A stretch of DNA of 64,000 nt from Paratinospora sagittata (taxonomy: Eukaryota > Streptophyta > Magnoliopsida > Ranunculales > Menispermaceae). Every line of letters begins with the position of its first letter. The stretch's first letter is position 1. The translations under genes were made by a program, and so were the position numbers. The notes below the pieces were generated by a model. It was not told the DNA's origin. It saw only the letters and a list, made by a program, of their open reading frames with translations, and did not search any database. The stretch lies in the NCBI GenBank assembly GCA_035771175.1, contig CM069608.1, forward strand, positions 15,156,019 through 15,220,018, in the 5' to 3' direction. Positions 34,916 through 48,755 of this stretch are shown piece by piece.

Positions 34916-35309
34916 GGTTTCTTGATTAAGAATTCCAAGAAGAAGAAGAGAGCACGAGGGATAAATCTATTCATTGGATTTTTTTTTTCTATGATTATGT
35001 TGGAAGGAAGAGACAGAGAGATATGTGTTTTTAACAAGACTCCTTTTCAAATTCGAATTATGTTGGAATTGGATACAGTTTGATATCGGATTTACTCTTC
35101 TAATTTTATTTTATTTTTTTGAAATTTACAAAAGTGCCCATTGTGAGCAATATGTTTGTATAATTAGTAATTACTACTTAGAAACTTAATTACAAAATAT
35201 GGAGTTAACGGAGCTTCCCATGATCCCATCAATCCCGGTTTTTTTTTTTTTTTTTCAGCACCCTTTTCTACGGGAGCTTATCGTTTCATTTTTTTTTCCT
35301 TCCAAATAC
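34916..35309 (-). promoter_or_regulatory. 5' UTR and promoter region of the glycosyltransferase gene
   Basis: Sequence upstream of the ATG at 34915. On the minus strand it includes a CT-rich leader (TCTCTTCTTCTTCTTGGAAT) just before the start codon. No TATA box is assigned. Confidence 0.35.
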
Positions 35310-38300
35310 CCTTATCTTGTATTTTAATTCGTTACCCTCCATTTGAATTTTATTAAAATAAAATAGTATAAAATTTTCAAATCAAAAGAAAAAACCTTCA
35401 ATTCAGCAAATATTTTTTACTTTATACTTTAAGTATTTCACTATTTTTATTTTTTTTAAAATAAAATTATTATAAACATTTTTAGGTAAAAAATAGACCA
35501 AAATGACCTTACTTTTAAATGTTTTATCATTTCCCTCCCCCCATCTACTAAACTTACCCACCACCATTATCTTCTTCATCTTCTTCCATTTTCAATCCCC
35601 TCTCTACTCTACATTTGGGTGACGACATACATCAATCAAAGTTTGGTTTATTTTAATGATTTTTTCTTTTTTCAAAAAATTGGGCATCGGTTCGACTTTG
35701 TATGGCCGACCGAAGCTTTAGATTCGACAGGACTCGACCGAACCAAACACATAGGTTCAACCACATAAGGCCGAACCAAAAGCTTTGGTTTGGCCCTGTG
35801 TGGCTGAACATATGTGACTCAACCGAAGGTCTTTTTTTGTTTTTTTTTCGGGGTTTTCCTATTCTACAATTATCTTGAAGACCTTTTTAGTTATTTTGGT
35901 GATGTTTATGTATATCCCAACCCAATTTGGTTGGTAGGATACCGTGTTTCCGCCATTCCTATAATTTGCTAACTTGGAAGTAGATCAAATGATGAGAACG
36001 GGTGGAGAACAATAGCCCACCACTCAAATTAGGTTGGGAAGTCTAAAACAAACATAAAAAATATCTAAAAATATTTTAAAACTAAAAAATGGAGTAGGAA
36101 AACCCCGAAAAAAAAAACAAAAAAAAAGTGGTTCGGCCGCCCTGTGTTGCCGAACATATTGTCGGAAGCTCGTCGCGTTGTGAGCTTCCGCCGGTTTTTT
36201 TCTTTTTCCAAAAATACACCAAAAATACACCAAAAACACACCAAATACATCAATAAAGGGCGTGGAAACTTAAAAAAGTATTTCTTGTCGAGTCAATAGC
36301 TGCTCAAATCTTTCGCAGACGAAGAAGATGTGACATTGGGGTTTAGGTTTTGGAGAGAGGAAGAAATGGTTACGACGTTGAGTGTCCTGACCCCTTTCAT
36401 AAGGTGACGTCATGACCGACACAAAATATCACATACGCCATACTCTTATGTATATAATACCCTGTTAGCCTTTTTCATACCATCCACCTATATAATCTAT
36501 TCACACATAATAATAATTTTGCATCATTCATACAAATTCTCAACCACTCAATATCCTGTTCATTTCACGACATGCATAATCATAAGTCTTATCCAACTCT
36601 CATGTATACATGTCATAGTTTCACCTTTACTACATGATACCATATATATATATATATGATGTTATACATACATAAATCAAAATACAAGTTCTCTAACTTC
36701 TCCAAAATACATACATCTAAAGTATATGAGTCTGCTACTCTTCCCTAGCCTTTCCTTTTCCTTTAGTGTTTTTCCTTGAAATATTGGAGAAGAAAGACGG
36801 AGCTACAACAAACACAATGAATATTTTTTAGCTATGACATTATATACATTTAAGTAAACATGTAACTCAAAACATGTAAATCACATTGAATCTTTTGTGC
36901 ATAATTTAAACAATATATACATGCTCAAGAAATAACTTCTATGTAATCATTTTCCAAAACATGCAAGGTTTCATCAAGTTCTTATCCATGCATCTCCCCC
37001 CTCCTAAGTAATTGAGCAGGTAATACCCCTTATTATGCACTCATAATTTGGGTATACTCTGGGCCTCTCATTAATTATTCATTTCCAATACAAATCATTT
37101 TAGATTAAGGATTTTATTCTTAATCAGGACAACCACAAAGACCATGAGTTCTCAACCATTTACTCACACGAGATTAATTCCTAGGAAATGATTTCATGTC
37201 TTAACCTGCGCTTACAAGTCTAAAACATGCTCAATTTTCTGAAAACATTTCATGGATTTCAAAACAATGCAACACATATATAATCATACATAGCATGCTT
37301 AACATTTAAATTCATTTCATATGTACAATGCCATATAATATAACCAAAGCAAGAAAAATACTCGCAAAGGTATACTGCCTATCACTAAGATACACTTTCA
37401 TTCATAGCTACTACACAAGCAGCTCATTCAAATCACTTTGCTTACACAACAATTTCACCGAAATCCAACAATTCACAATTTTCAATCTGTAGTTATCACA
37501 ATATATAAAACCAATTTCAATCTCAAATTCATCCCAAATCACACCCAAAACATTACTAAATCATCTTCAAACCCTCGGCTACTTTAACAACAACTGGGTT
37601 TGAGCATGATCACATGCAAAACTATCATTTTTCCACAATTTAACATGCCAATAACTAGATTTTATCAAGGTTCACTCACCTTTAAATTGGCACACTAAAA
37701 CCCACAAATTCAACCAATTCTAGATCTTCTCAAATCACCAAATCAACTGGTCACATCCTACGAAATTCAAATATGTTACACAACTCGAAGAGAAGAATAA
37801 GAATATGAAAATTTCATCTCAAAAACCATAATCTTTACCTTAGATTCACCAACACTAGGTTTCTTTGCTCTTCTCCCTTCGTTTCTCCTCTTTTCTTTGG
37901 CACAAAATAATTCAAATGAGCTAGAATGAACGAGAAAACCCCTTTTAATCCACGCTAACTGCCTCACCGTCCATTTTAAAAAAACCTGTCAGAAGGTCTA
38001 GGAGCGCACTTCTGCTGATCAGGAGCGCGCTCCTCCTTGCCTAGAAAATAGATTCTTTTCTGAAAATGCAAGGAGTGCGTTGCCCCTCCTAGAAGCACAC
38101 TTCTGTTTAAAAAACCAAAAAATGTTGGTCTTTGTTTTCCACCACTGCAGCAAGATTCTCCCCAAAAGAGCGCACTGCCACTCAACTCAGAAAGTCTCTC
38201 TCTTGATCTGCCACCACTGGAGCGCGCTACTCCTCTGAAGAGTGCGCTCCTTGATGTCTAGACCAAAAAATTTCTAAGTATTACACCCTAAATGCCATGT

Positions 38301-38975
38301 TTAGGGTCTTAGGATTCCTACAACACTAGGATACACACAATTATTATATTCTAAGGTCGTTAATGTACGTATACACGTATAAATATGTCTGACAATACGT
38401 ATATGTCAACCAAATACATTGATTAAAACTACAGGGTGTTACATTGAGGGTTAGGGTTTTGGAGAGAGGAAGAAGAGGGTAGGAAGGGAAGGTGATTTTG
38501 GAGTGGGGGTTAGGGTTTTGGGGAGAAGAAGACGATGGGAGGGAGGTAGAGCGTTGAGAGAGGGAGTGTGGAGGGTGAGAGTAGTTTAGGTGTTTTGGGA
38601 TTTTTTTGGTGTAAGTTTAGCAAGTGGGTTAAGATAGTAAGTTAGTGAGATTTATCTAAAACTTCTCTTGTTTTACTATTGAAAAAGTTAAAATAAAAGG
38701 TAAAAACCTAAATATATGGTAAAAAAATATTTATCAACCCAAGTTTTACTCTTTTAATTTGAAAATATATTTTATTCTCAAAAAATTGAAGTATGCGATA
38801 AAATAATTGCTAACTGAAAGTTTTTTATTCTTATTTAAAAGATTCTTTTATTTTAAGAAAAATAAAAAATAGTAAAAAAATTAAATTAAAGAGTAATTGA
38901 TTTGAGGAGGTTTTCTCTTTTAATTTGAAGATTTTATTTTAATAAAATTATATAAAACATATATAAGGTCAAAAC
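35310..38975. repeat. Large TTCGGCC-motif foldback repeat, copy 2, split by a solo LTR
   Basis: Left arm (ATTTTATTAAAATAAAAT at 35348, then AAATCAAAAGAAAAAACCTT) pairs loosely with the reverse complement of the right arm (38890-38951). CT-rich inner sequence on the left (35550-35615) faces a GA-rich stretch on the right (38450-38580). The centre has GGTTCGAC, GGCCGAAC and TTCGGCCG motifs (35688-35830, 36129-36160). A P solo LTR at 36383-38443 interrupts it; without that insertion it is about 1.6 kb. Confidence 0.55.
36383..38443 (-). mobile_element. Gypsy solo LTR (family P variant)
   Basis: 2061 bp, in reverse complement TGTAACACCCTGTAG...GGGGTCAGGACA, flanked by TTGAG at 36378-36382 and 38444-38448. 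Joining the flanks restores GACGTTGAGGGTTAGGG within the GA-rich arm of the foldback repeat. Contains the palindrome AGGAGCGCGCTCCT at about 38021-38034. Confidence 0.88.
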
Positions 38976-39044
38976 CCCTATAATTCATTAATCCCCAAGA
39001 ACCCATTGATCATTTGCATAAATCCCTAACTGTTAACATCACCA

Positions 39045-39045
<1 letters not shown>

Positions 39046-39105
<60 letters not shown>
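39046..39105. repeat. (CA)n microsatellite
   Basis: About 30 uninterrupted CA units, followed by a short AT tract. Confidence 0.98.
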
Positions 39106-39111
<6 letters not shown>

Positions 39112-39454
39112 CATTTGTAGTCTCCACATAACAAACCAAACTTACATACCATGTTACATACAACCATCTAAAGTGATAGTTATAATATTACATATATTGG
39201 TGATATTTACATATATTACAAAACATTAAGAGTTTATAGTTCCATAATCCACTACATACATACATCAGTGATCTAAGACTTAGCTAATCCTCTCGAGCTA
39301 ATCCTTTTCTTTTTCTATCAAAACCTAGAAAATGAGCGAAAAGTGGGAGCTTACATAAGCTCATTGAATATTACTAACAGTTAACATCATATATGCATTT
39401 AAATAAAACAACATGATTTTAAAACGGTTAAATAAGCATGATGAATATCAAACA

Positions 39455-41196
39455 TGATAGACACCCAAAAATGCGGTGAATTTGATGTTGCAAATTTTTC
39501 GATAAACCTTTCTCTAACACAAAATAACCAAGACAAATAAAAATTGTAGGAAAGTAAATAAGCAAGAGAACAAGCAAGATTTAGAGTGGTTATACTTACC
39601 CAAGCCTACTTCCGTTACTTGATCTCTCTGATAAAGATTTTCCCAAATCCACTATCTCAATCTTACTTTATGGGTGAGGATTAAACCGATTACAAACATT
39701 GTTTCACGGTTAGAGAAACTTTCCCAAGTAGTACAATATCTAATTCAAATTACAAGATAGAATGAGAGAGGGTGTTTCTTATAACCAAACAAACCTCGAA
39801 ATACTTACAATAGCCACAATTTCTTCCTAAGTTAATCAACCAATTTATTTGAAATGAAGAACACAACTGAATCGGTGGAAGAAAGCTTCAAATGGAACGA
39901 GAGAGATGAAAGTTCAAGCACTTGATCTTAGTAAACTTCAAAGAAAACTCTCAAGAAGATGCTTGATTCAATGAGTAAGAACAAATAGCAAAGCTCCAAA
40001 AACCAGAGAAGTTTCCTCCCTTGAAAGATTTTCAAAATTTTAGACTGTTAGCGAATGTGTGTGAAAATCAAGAAGAAAATAGAGAATGATTTATATAGTT
40101 TCTTTCATTTGAAAAGCCTAATAGTCATGATATGGACTAGATTCAATGAATCTAAGATGGATTAAGATGAAACCAACGACTGAGATCAAAAGATCAAAAG
40201 ATCAAAATCCAATTTTCATAACTTTAAAAATATGAAAACCAAGGAGGAATGCGTTCCTTACCAGCAGGAGTGCATTCCTTAAGACCAAAAAGTTGGGGAA
40301 ATTGTCCCAACATTGAGGAATGCATTCCAACAAGAGAGGAACACGTTCCTCAAGTCTCGTGATCACTAGGCCAAAAATTAAGTCTTGTGGAATGCGTTCC
40401 CTGTTACAAGAATGCGTTCCTAAAGCCCCAAATGCACCACGCCAAGATTTAGGCCTTGTGGAACCGTCCCTTACTGCTAGAATGCGTTCCTCAAGCCCCT
40501 TTCCTATAATTCATGTATTTTATGCTTCTGGAGCGCGCTCCTTCAACTTGGAATGTGTTCCTCGGGTACTTGGGAAACAAAAACATGTGTGACATTGATA
40601 CAAGTTCCTTGAATCATTTTAAATAAAAAACCAATCAAGGAAATATGTATTTGACTTCAAAATCATTTTAGAAAGATTCAAAAGATGAACATTGAAGAAA
40701 TTGATTTTAAAGGATACTTGAAAAACATTTCACTTATTTTCAAAAATTGAAAAATTGATTTTTTTTGAATTTTAACAAAAACAATTAGAAAATCGCATGG
40801 CTGAATAAGTTAGAAAGAAACCTACAACCTAAGAAGATCTAAGCATGTACAAAAGAAATAATTCTATAAACATCAATGTTTTGACCTTCAATTGACTTTT
40901 GGTTGACCGAATATTTGAATTTTGACTTTTAGTTGACCGATCCTTTGTTCTTGACTTCTGATTGATTCATCGTCGACTTGAACTCTCAATTGACTGATCA
41001 TTTGTCTTTGACTTTTGGTTGATTGATCATTGACTTTGACTTTTGGTTGATCGATCGACTACTAATTACTTTATCAATTACTTTAGAATGAATTGAAATA
41101 TTCAAACTGAAAACACTTAATTAGAGGATTAAATAATATGAAATTTTGTTTGTAATCATCAAAATCAAAGAGGGCAGAGGGGTCATCAGATCAACA
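39455..41196 (-). mobile_element. Copia solo LTR (R/V-related)
   Basis: 1742 bp, in reverse complement TGTTGATCTGATGACCCCTC...TTGGGTGTCTATCA, flanked by AAACA at 39450-39454 and 41197-41201. Shares TTTGATGATTACAAAC near its start with the R and Q LTRs. About 40245-40565 holds many GGAATGCGTTCC-like palindromes. Confidence 0.85.
40881..41060. repeat. Imperfect tandem repeat, TTGACTTTTGGTTGACCGAT unit
   Basis: Five or so diverged units of about 30-36 bp with a TTGACTTTTGGTTGA core. Lies near the start of the solo LTR at 39455-41196. Confidence 0.8.
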
Positions 41197-41719
41197 AAAC
41201 AAAGTAATTATACATGGATACATGAAAACATGAGCAATTTGTAAATCAATGCAAGGGTTTTAATTGAAATCATGAATCACCACCTTCACCCGCCTTCTAT
41301 GGCAATTTAACGAACCTTACCCTTATTATGCATCTATAAAAGTTGCATTTGCCCTATATTTCTTCAATTATTTTCTCATAACCATTACACTTAACTATTC
41401 ATTCTTTATGAGAATGTGCCTAACCTGAAACATATTTTGGTTGAACTAGTGGGTCTTTTTCCGAAGGTGCATAACCTTTTTTTTTTTTTTTTGAAAACTA
41501 AGGTACATAACCTTTGTAATGGCCTTTTACGCCTTGTAATACTACATAAGTAATGTCTAAGGCACCTTAAGCTCGAAATCCATTTTCATGATTTGACACA
41601 CATCCTTATGAGCTAATCATGCTTATAAACTCATAATCAATTTACATATTTATATAATGCCATATGTGAGAACTAAAGTGAGAAATATTCATAATGATAC
41701 CGATCGCCAACTTCCACAC

Positions 41720-44067
41720 TGTAACGACCCTCATTTTCATAAAATGGGACCCCAAGAATTTTTAGATGTTGTGTGGTATGTTTCTTGTGAAATGAATGTA
41801 TTTATGTTATGACTATTAGATAATATTATTCATAACCTTATTATGAATAATATTAGATAATATTATTCATAATCTTATTCATAACCTTATTATTCATAAC
41901 ATTATTGTCTCAAAATACTATTATGTGCGGTATGTTATGGATATTATGTAGTGGTTTAAATAAATATAATTTAAAATTAGGTGGGGGAGTTGTTTATTAG
42001 TTAGCATGCAGAGCATGGGAATATAAGATGAGATAAATTCACTTGCTCATCTTGTCATCCAGATGAAAAGGAAAACAAAAAAAGAAAAAAATGTGAAGAA
42101 GAAGGGAACGTACAGAGAAGGGTGAGAAAGAAGAACGAGGGTTTCGTGACGGTTTCGTGGCCGATTCGTCGTGCCGGTAAGTTCTTTTAACTATTTTTTT
42201 TGTCGTGAAATTGATCTTTAACTAGTGTATGACGATTCTAACAGTCTAAATTTTGCTATAACAGGTGTTTTGTAGTGTTTTCAAGAATGGGGTTTTGACC
42301 CACTTTGAGTGGAAACATATAAAAATTATATATTATCACTCCTATAGTTGCATAGATCACGAATATATAGTTTGTTTGTGTTCATGTGTACTATTAGCCT
42401 CGGTACAGCTGTCGGAAGCTAAATTTGACACTGGGGGGCTATGGAACCATGTCAAACTCCTGTGAAATTTCGGTTTGAAACCATAGAATCGTAGATGACT
42501 GAATTTTGGACGTTTCAATACCAAGATCATGATTTTTGGATCTCGATAGTATTTTTAATATGCGATTGAATAGTTTTAGTAAATACGTTGGACTTGAAGA
42601 CTTGTGGAAATATGGCCAAGAAGCCTATTTCTAATGTCTTTCACTTTGAAAATATTTTAGAGAGTGGTAGAAAGTATTTAGACTGACCATCACTTGTATG
42701 TGAGACTGGAATAGAATTATGAGAATTAGTTGAATGAATTGGAAAGTTTGAAATTGATATAAAAATTATGTGGGGTTGGAATGGAAAAAGAATAAATAAT
42801 AGGAATGGATATTAATATGACTTAAATAATATATGCAGGTTCTAGTAAAAGAATCTAGTGCAATTGGTGGGGTGAAAAAAGTATTTTGGCATTTGGTTGT
42901 GAGCAAAATTTCAATTTTATTATTCATTTATATCATCCTATATATATTAATTGCTTGTTCATGAATGTTTTTTTTGAGAATTGCATGGTGTGCATATGGA
43001 GAAAAACTTTTATTCTTGTTAGTTTGATTTACCTTGGGAAAGTGGATCTTTGGACATCCTCGTGTAGATTGAGAATACCCTCTACAAGGACATAATCAGA
43101 CCACTTATCTCTGTAAACTTACGAATCAAGAATTAAAGGAGGATTTTTGCATATCGTCTGTTGGTTGAATTTTAAGTCATCATTTATTAGTCGACTGCAG
43201 GGTTTTCTATGATCGGTATTGAGTCAATGCATTGGAGGAGATTGGGCTTAACTTTTAACAAAGTTATGGATAACTTACGTTGGACCATTGAATGGACTCT
43301 AATATTCACTGCCATTGACAAGAGTATTCAAGTTAAAATAGTAAAGCATATGTGCCTTCAAGTTGAGAAATCAAATTGAAAGTTTTTTACAATTGGTTAT
43401 ATGAGTATTATAACCTTGGGACACTTGACACATTGTGTAAAATGAAGGTGGATAAGGGGCATAGATGTTGAAATGTATTTATTATATGTGTAAGACTATG
43501 ATGTATATATATGAAGCTGCATTTGTTTATCACATGTCATTGAGCATGCATACATGGATGTTTAGATGAATGAATGATGGTATTATTGAATTATGTTCAC
43601 CGGGCACCGTTGGCTCATTCTATTTCCAAATTTTTCATGTCCTTCCGTTGCAAATAAGGGCAAGGGAATAACATCTCAGTGAGATAGGAGTGCCTTGCCA
43701 GAAGAGAGTATTTTGATGTAGGTGGATGAGTAGTAGTATACATGTATTTTAATGTTTTGATTTTGTAAATATATGTATAAAGCACCTCTCATGTATAACT
43801 GAGTAGATGAATATTGTTAGATATTTTTGGATTAGATTTAGATGGCCATTAATAGATGTTGTTTAAATTATTAAATGAGATAGATGTGGATTCCATTTAT
43901 TGTGAATGGATTATCAGGTGTTAGTTGTGTTAGATGGCCTATGTACAGGGAGGACTCTGTCAGAGTCTGGTTGAGGCTTAACAGATCTAATTGTCCTATG
44001 AGTGATAGGATGGTTAGATTTTTGTGCTGGCCAGGATGCCCTGCGGGTTTGTGAAGGGGTCCTGACA
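41720..44067 (+). mobile_element. LTR retrotransposon solo LTR (family T)
   Basis: 2348 bp, TGTAACGACCCTCATTTTCA...GAAGGGGTCCTGACA, flanked by CACAC at 41715-41719 and 44068-44072. Carries TTCACCGGGCACCGTTGGCT at 43597-43616, the counterpart of the conserved LTR module in other families. Probably gypsy, judged from its ends. No internal region. Confidence 0.85.
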
Positions 44068-45038
44068 CACACTATCACCACAATCAAGTAGATTCCTTTA
44101 ATCACTTGTTTTACACAATAATAATATTTTCATTACCAACTCATTCTCATTCATCAATATACAAAATATTGTTTACTTAATCAAATGTAGGATTGCTTCC
44201 AACCCAATTTCCAGCTCACCCTCTCTAATTCCATGTTTATATCTCATTTTATGACATTAAAATAAAAATAGATTCTCCTATAGCCAAACTAGGTGTTTAA
44301 CACTTATTCCCAATATATAAAATCATTTCCAGTTATTTTCAATCAAATGAAACTGCACTACCAAAAGTTCATATTTTGGTGATATACCTCCTAGATACCA
44401 ATTAATCATATTATGACATAATTCAATCATCAAAACTAATAATTTTATTATTTAGATCATAAATCCGTCATTTGGTATTGTTTTCCAAATTGAATTGAGT
44501 TCCCAAAACTCTCAGCTGCATATTCAAAGCTACCGCCTATTTGGATTGTATACCTAACACCAAATAACTATGAATTCACCATTAACTTAGCTAAATCATT
44601 CCTATTTATCATTCCCAATTGATTCTCAGTTAAAAAGAATCAAAATCGCATTTTGGAATGCTGGAATAACTACTCATATCAAAATTTAATCCATAGAGAA
44701 ATGGTGCCTCATAGTTCCAATTGTAATTTCACAACAAACTTCATAAAACCCACATATCTAGGGTTAGATTTGGCCAAAAATTGGTTGGGAACCTTTCCAT
44801 TTCGCATCCCCCTTTGTTTTGGGTTTAAAACTACTCATAATGAGCCCCAAACCTAGTAGCTCTCAACTTTTAACCATTCTCCACCGCCATACCCCATTAT
44901 TAAAAAAACACTTTTTCTCTCAATCCAGTCGATTGGATGACAAGCTAGTCGACTGGCGGACAATCTAGTTGACTGGCTTGCCCTGTCCAGTAACTTTTGT
45001 CCCTTTTTCTTAAACTTTTGTACCCCATTGGCCATTAT

Positions 45039-47033
45039 TGTAATACCCCGTACGTTGAGTCAAACATAATCGTTGACTTATACGTATTGTGAAACATATT
45101 TATATGCGTATACGAATGTATATTGGCCTTAGAATAATGAAAATACATGTATGGTAGGGTTATTGGCACACTAGGATGTTAGTGGTATATTTCAATTTGG
45201 AATGCAAGGAGCGCGCTCCTTAGGGAGAAGCGCGTTCCTGTGGTAGATTCTAGAGAGCAGGAATTTCAGATTTTCACAAGGAGCTCATTTCTGGTCAAAA
45301 CCTGAGACATGAGTTTTCTGAAATTTTCAGAGAAGCGCGCTCCCAAGGGGGAGCGTTCTTCTCATGGGTTTGAGTGAACAATTTTGTTTCTGGGCAAAGG
45401 AGAAGAGCGCTCCTTGCTGTCTGAAAGTTTTTTTTAAGTGGACGGTGAGGCGGTCTAATGTATTAAAACCCATTAGTTACGATTTTTCAGCTCATTTGAG
45501 CTAGAAAGGGCTGGAAGGAAAGAGAAGAACGAAAGAGGAGAAGGAAAATGAGATTTGAAGATCAAATCCAAGGTAATCACTTAATTTTTTGAATTAAAAT
45601 TTCCAGTTTTGAATTCCCCTTGTTGAGTTGTCCAATATACTGGATTTTTGTAGGATTTTGACGGTTCGTTTGGAATATTTGAATTAAGGGTTTGGTGCTG
45701 GATTTGGGTGATTTTGATGTTCAATGGAATGGTAAGTGGTTAATTAATGTTCTGCGAGTAATTTGAGTTTAAAATTCTATAAAATTGAAGTATTTTAATG
45801 GTGAAAGTTTCCACCCCAATTGTTGAAGTAGCTGAGGATTAATGGTGTTTTCTAATGGATTTAGATGTGTTTGCTGGACAATATGATTAGGGATAGCTTG
45901 TGTTTACAATTTGCAGAGAATGTTATTCTAGATTGAACATAGGTGATCAGTGTAAAGTTCAAAAGTGAACATTGGTGCTGGAATGTGTATGGGTGCAAGT
46001 GAATTAGTGTTGTAGCAAATCATTGTGAGTATTTTTCCACTTCTTGGTTATGTTGTATGACATTATAGCTATGAAATGTTTTTAATGATAAGCATGTTAT
46101 GAATGAAATAGTATATGATTTCATTGTTTGAATTCATGAAAAAATATTTTGAAAACGAAGCATGTCTAACTTGTAGGAACATGTTAAAACATGAGTCATT
46201 CTAGGAATGAGTCCCACATGAGTAATACATTGAGTATCTCATGGGCTTAGTGGTTGTCTTGGAATTCATAGGAATGACATTGAGTATGAGAGGACAGTTA
46301 GGCTACCCTTGTTTGGGCCAAATGGTGGGTGAGTCACACTCTATACTTGGAAGGTGGGAGATGGATGAGACTTTCAATGGGAAAGTATATGTGTTTTGAA
46401 AAATATTGCAGGAAGCTTCAAGCTATTTGCGTGCATATGTGTATTGTTACTTTTGCACTTGATTCTTTAAATATGTTTCTACTTCGATTGTATCACATGT
46501 TTATTAAATGCGTAAAAATGTCATAGAATGGAAAATATTCACTAAGCTTATTGTAGCTCACCCAATTCCCTCCAATATTTCAGGTAAAGACCTCAAAGGC
46601 ACATAAAAGACAGGAGAAGAGTAGAGGCTCTTCGATCTCTTCTTTTGTTATGTATGCATGGAGACAAGAATTGGAAACTTGTTTGCTTTTGCTATGTATA
46701 ATTATCATGTTATGTAAATATTATTACATAGATAAGTATAGGGAGGTTATGGTTATGGTTTGTGGATGGATAATGGGGAATGAAAATACCATGTGAGTAT
46801 GTTGATAAGGAATACATAAGTATAGATGTGGATGAATATATGTGATTTGAATTTGTGGTTTATCAGGAAAATTATGAGATGTCTATTTTATGGGGACATG
46901 CTGATAAATTTTTTTTGAAATTGTGTATTTCTGATGAGGCTGACAGTGTATTGTACATTGCATACATGGTATGTACAGTGTATAATACACTGTGCCGGTC
47001 ATGATGTCACCCTACACAAGGGGTGTCGTGACA
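45039..47033 (+). mobile_element. 5' LTR of the family P element
   Basis: 1995 bp, TGTAATACCCCGTACG...GGGGTGTCGTGACA, directly followed by the primer binding site. Contains GGAGCGCGCTCC palindromes (45206-45238) and the TCACTAAGCTTATTGTAGCT module at 46539-46558. Confidence 0.88.
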
Positions 47034-47037
47034 GTAT

Positions 47038-47049
47038 TGGTATCAGAGC
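47038..47049 (+). promoter_or_regulatory. Primer binding site for initiator tRNA-Met
   Basis: TGGTATCAGAGC, complementary to the 3' end of plant initiator methionine tRNA, four bases after the LTR. It marks the start of minus-strand DNA synthesis. Confidence 0.92.
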
Positions 47050-47174
47050 GATGTTAGGTTTAAAAGCATGAAACATTAAAAACCTTATTATATTATGATT
47101 GTTTGTATGGGTAGTCAGATTATTTTAGGAATAAATGATTTGATTGTTTGATTTATGATCTCCTTTCTCTGTGA

Positions 47175-48155
47175 ATGACAGAGTTGAAGAGACGTGTTAA
47201 ATCAATTATGGATCATCAGAAAGAGAGGATTAAGAAGTTGGAAAAAATTGTTGCTGCTCAACAACAACAAAATGCTCAATTATTGGAGGCAATGACTAAG
47301 ATGCAAGAAGCCACGCAAAAGTCTGCAGCTCCTGCAGTAGTAGATGTTGGCGCCAGTAGTGTTGGTGCATCCATTGAGCGAACAATAGCTATCGAGGATA
47401 CATAGCAAGTATAGGAGGATTTAGAAGAGGTTCGGGGTATGAAGAAGTAATGTGAGCTTTTTAAGAGACGTGAACACCTAGTTTTTATGCTAGTCCGATA
47501 TTGGAGATTGTTGAGGATTGGCTTTTGTGTATTGAAGCCATTTTTGAAGATATGCATGTACTCGATAAAGATAAGATTAGACTTGCTAGGTTTAAATCTT
47601 TGAGTAAGGCTAAAAGATGGTGGTAGACTACAGGTCGAGCCAAAGGACCCATTAATACTTGGGATAAGTTTAAGTGTTCTATAAAACATATTATCCCCCA
47701 TCTGAAGTTGATAAAAGGCATCAACAGTTTATAGAACTGAAGAAGGGGGAAATGTTAGTGAGAGAGTATGAACATGAATTTAATCGATTGGAATTATTCT
47801 CCTCAGAGATGGTACAGACCGATATTATGAGAATGAAAAAGTTTCAGGATGGTTTTAGATAACCTATAAATAAGGGTTTGGCCTTTGCAGGTGTACAGAC
47901 GTATGATCATGCGGTCAAGCAGACGCTTGATTATGAACCAGTTGAGGCAATTGATAGGCCTCAACAGTTGACATCGCAGGTTCAGACAATTCAAATAGTG
48001 TTGGAATAACAAATGCCATATCAGGGTAAGAAAATGGGCAGATGGGGCAAGAAATGGTGGGGAGAACAAAAGAAAGCAAGGATAGCTGAGACCCAGGTTG
48101 TGGCAGAGACTCCTATTGTTTCACCAGCTCCAGTACTAGCAGCACCAATACCACC
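47175..48155 (+). pseudogene. Family P gag remnant
   Basis: Starts MTELKRRVKSIMDHQKERIK with a coiled-coil Gln-rich stretch. After stops and frameshifts come IEAIFEDMHVLDKDKIRLAR and SKAKRWW, then REYEHEFNRLELFSSEMVQT and GVQTYDHAVKQTLDYEPVEA, the retrotransposon gag (capsid) domain. The sequence breaks off in the Pro/Ala-rich linker where the Q LTR begins, so the CCHC knuckle is lost. Confidence 0.8.
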
Positions 48156-48755
48156 TGTTGAATCAATTATCCTTATGTGCCTTACAAGAGTATGTCCCTT
48201 ATATGAATGATATTTTGATGATTACAAACGACATTCTGTTTATAATAATATTGTATGCATAGTACATCTAATCGTACATGAAGGATTCGAAGATTTAATG
48301 ATGCATGGTGAAAGTGCTACCAAGATCTATTTGAAGGTCATGATCATTTGAAGACTTATTTTATAGGATTAGACTATGTTTAGGTTGTAGAACATCTTTT
48401 ATCAAATGATTCAATAATATACATGATTGCATGATTTAGTCGAGTTGATTTTCGATCATTTACATTGAATTTTATATGTTTGATTTGATCCAAAAATACC
48501 AAGACTTTAATCACATTTATCGAGTTTTAAATGCAGAGTCAAAACTATTTTTTAAGTGTCCACCAGGACGCTAATATGTCTTTTAGGACACTAATGTCTT
48601 AGTAGCGCCCTCCTGGACTTGGTATGTTAGGACGCTAATGATACATTAGGACGCTGATAGAGTTCAAGGTCGAATCGTTCATATCCATCAGAACGCTTAT
48701 TTCATCAGTAGCGCCCTTATTGAGTCAACCAATGAACTTGTCAGGATGCTGATTC

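Larger units (their letters stand above)
39000..45038 (-). mobile_element. LTR-like block (family W), interrupted by two solo LTRs
   Basis: The parts outside the nested elements resemble minus-strand P-type LTRs in layout: GGGAGCTTACATAAGCTCAT at 39346-39365, a CTTATTATGCATCTATAAAA stretch near 41333, and CT-rich sequence before the right end. Terminal TG/CA ends are not clear; the right end is cut by the P element at 45039. Treat the boundaries as approximate. Confidence 0.4.

Noticed and set aside
39014..39229. His/Thr repeat ORF
   Set aside because: Produced by the CA microsatellite.
47038..47049. Possible tRNA-Met gene fragment
   Set aside because: Only the 12-base primer binding site is present, directly after an LTR; no tRNA structure follows.
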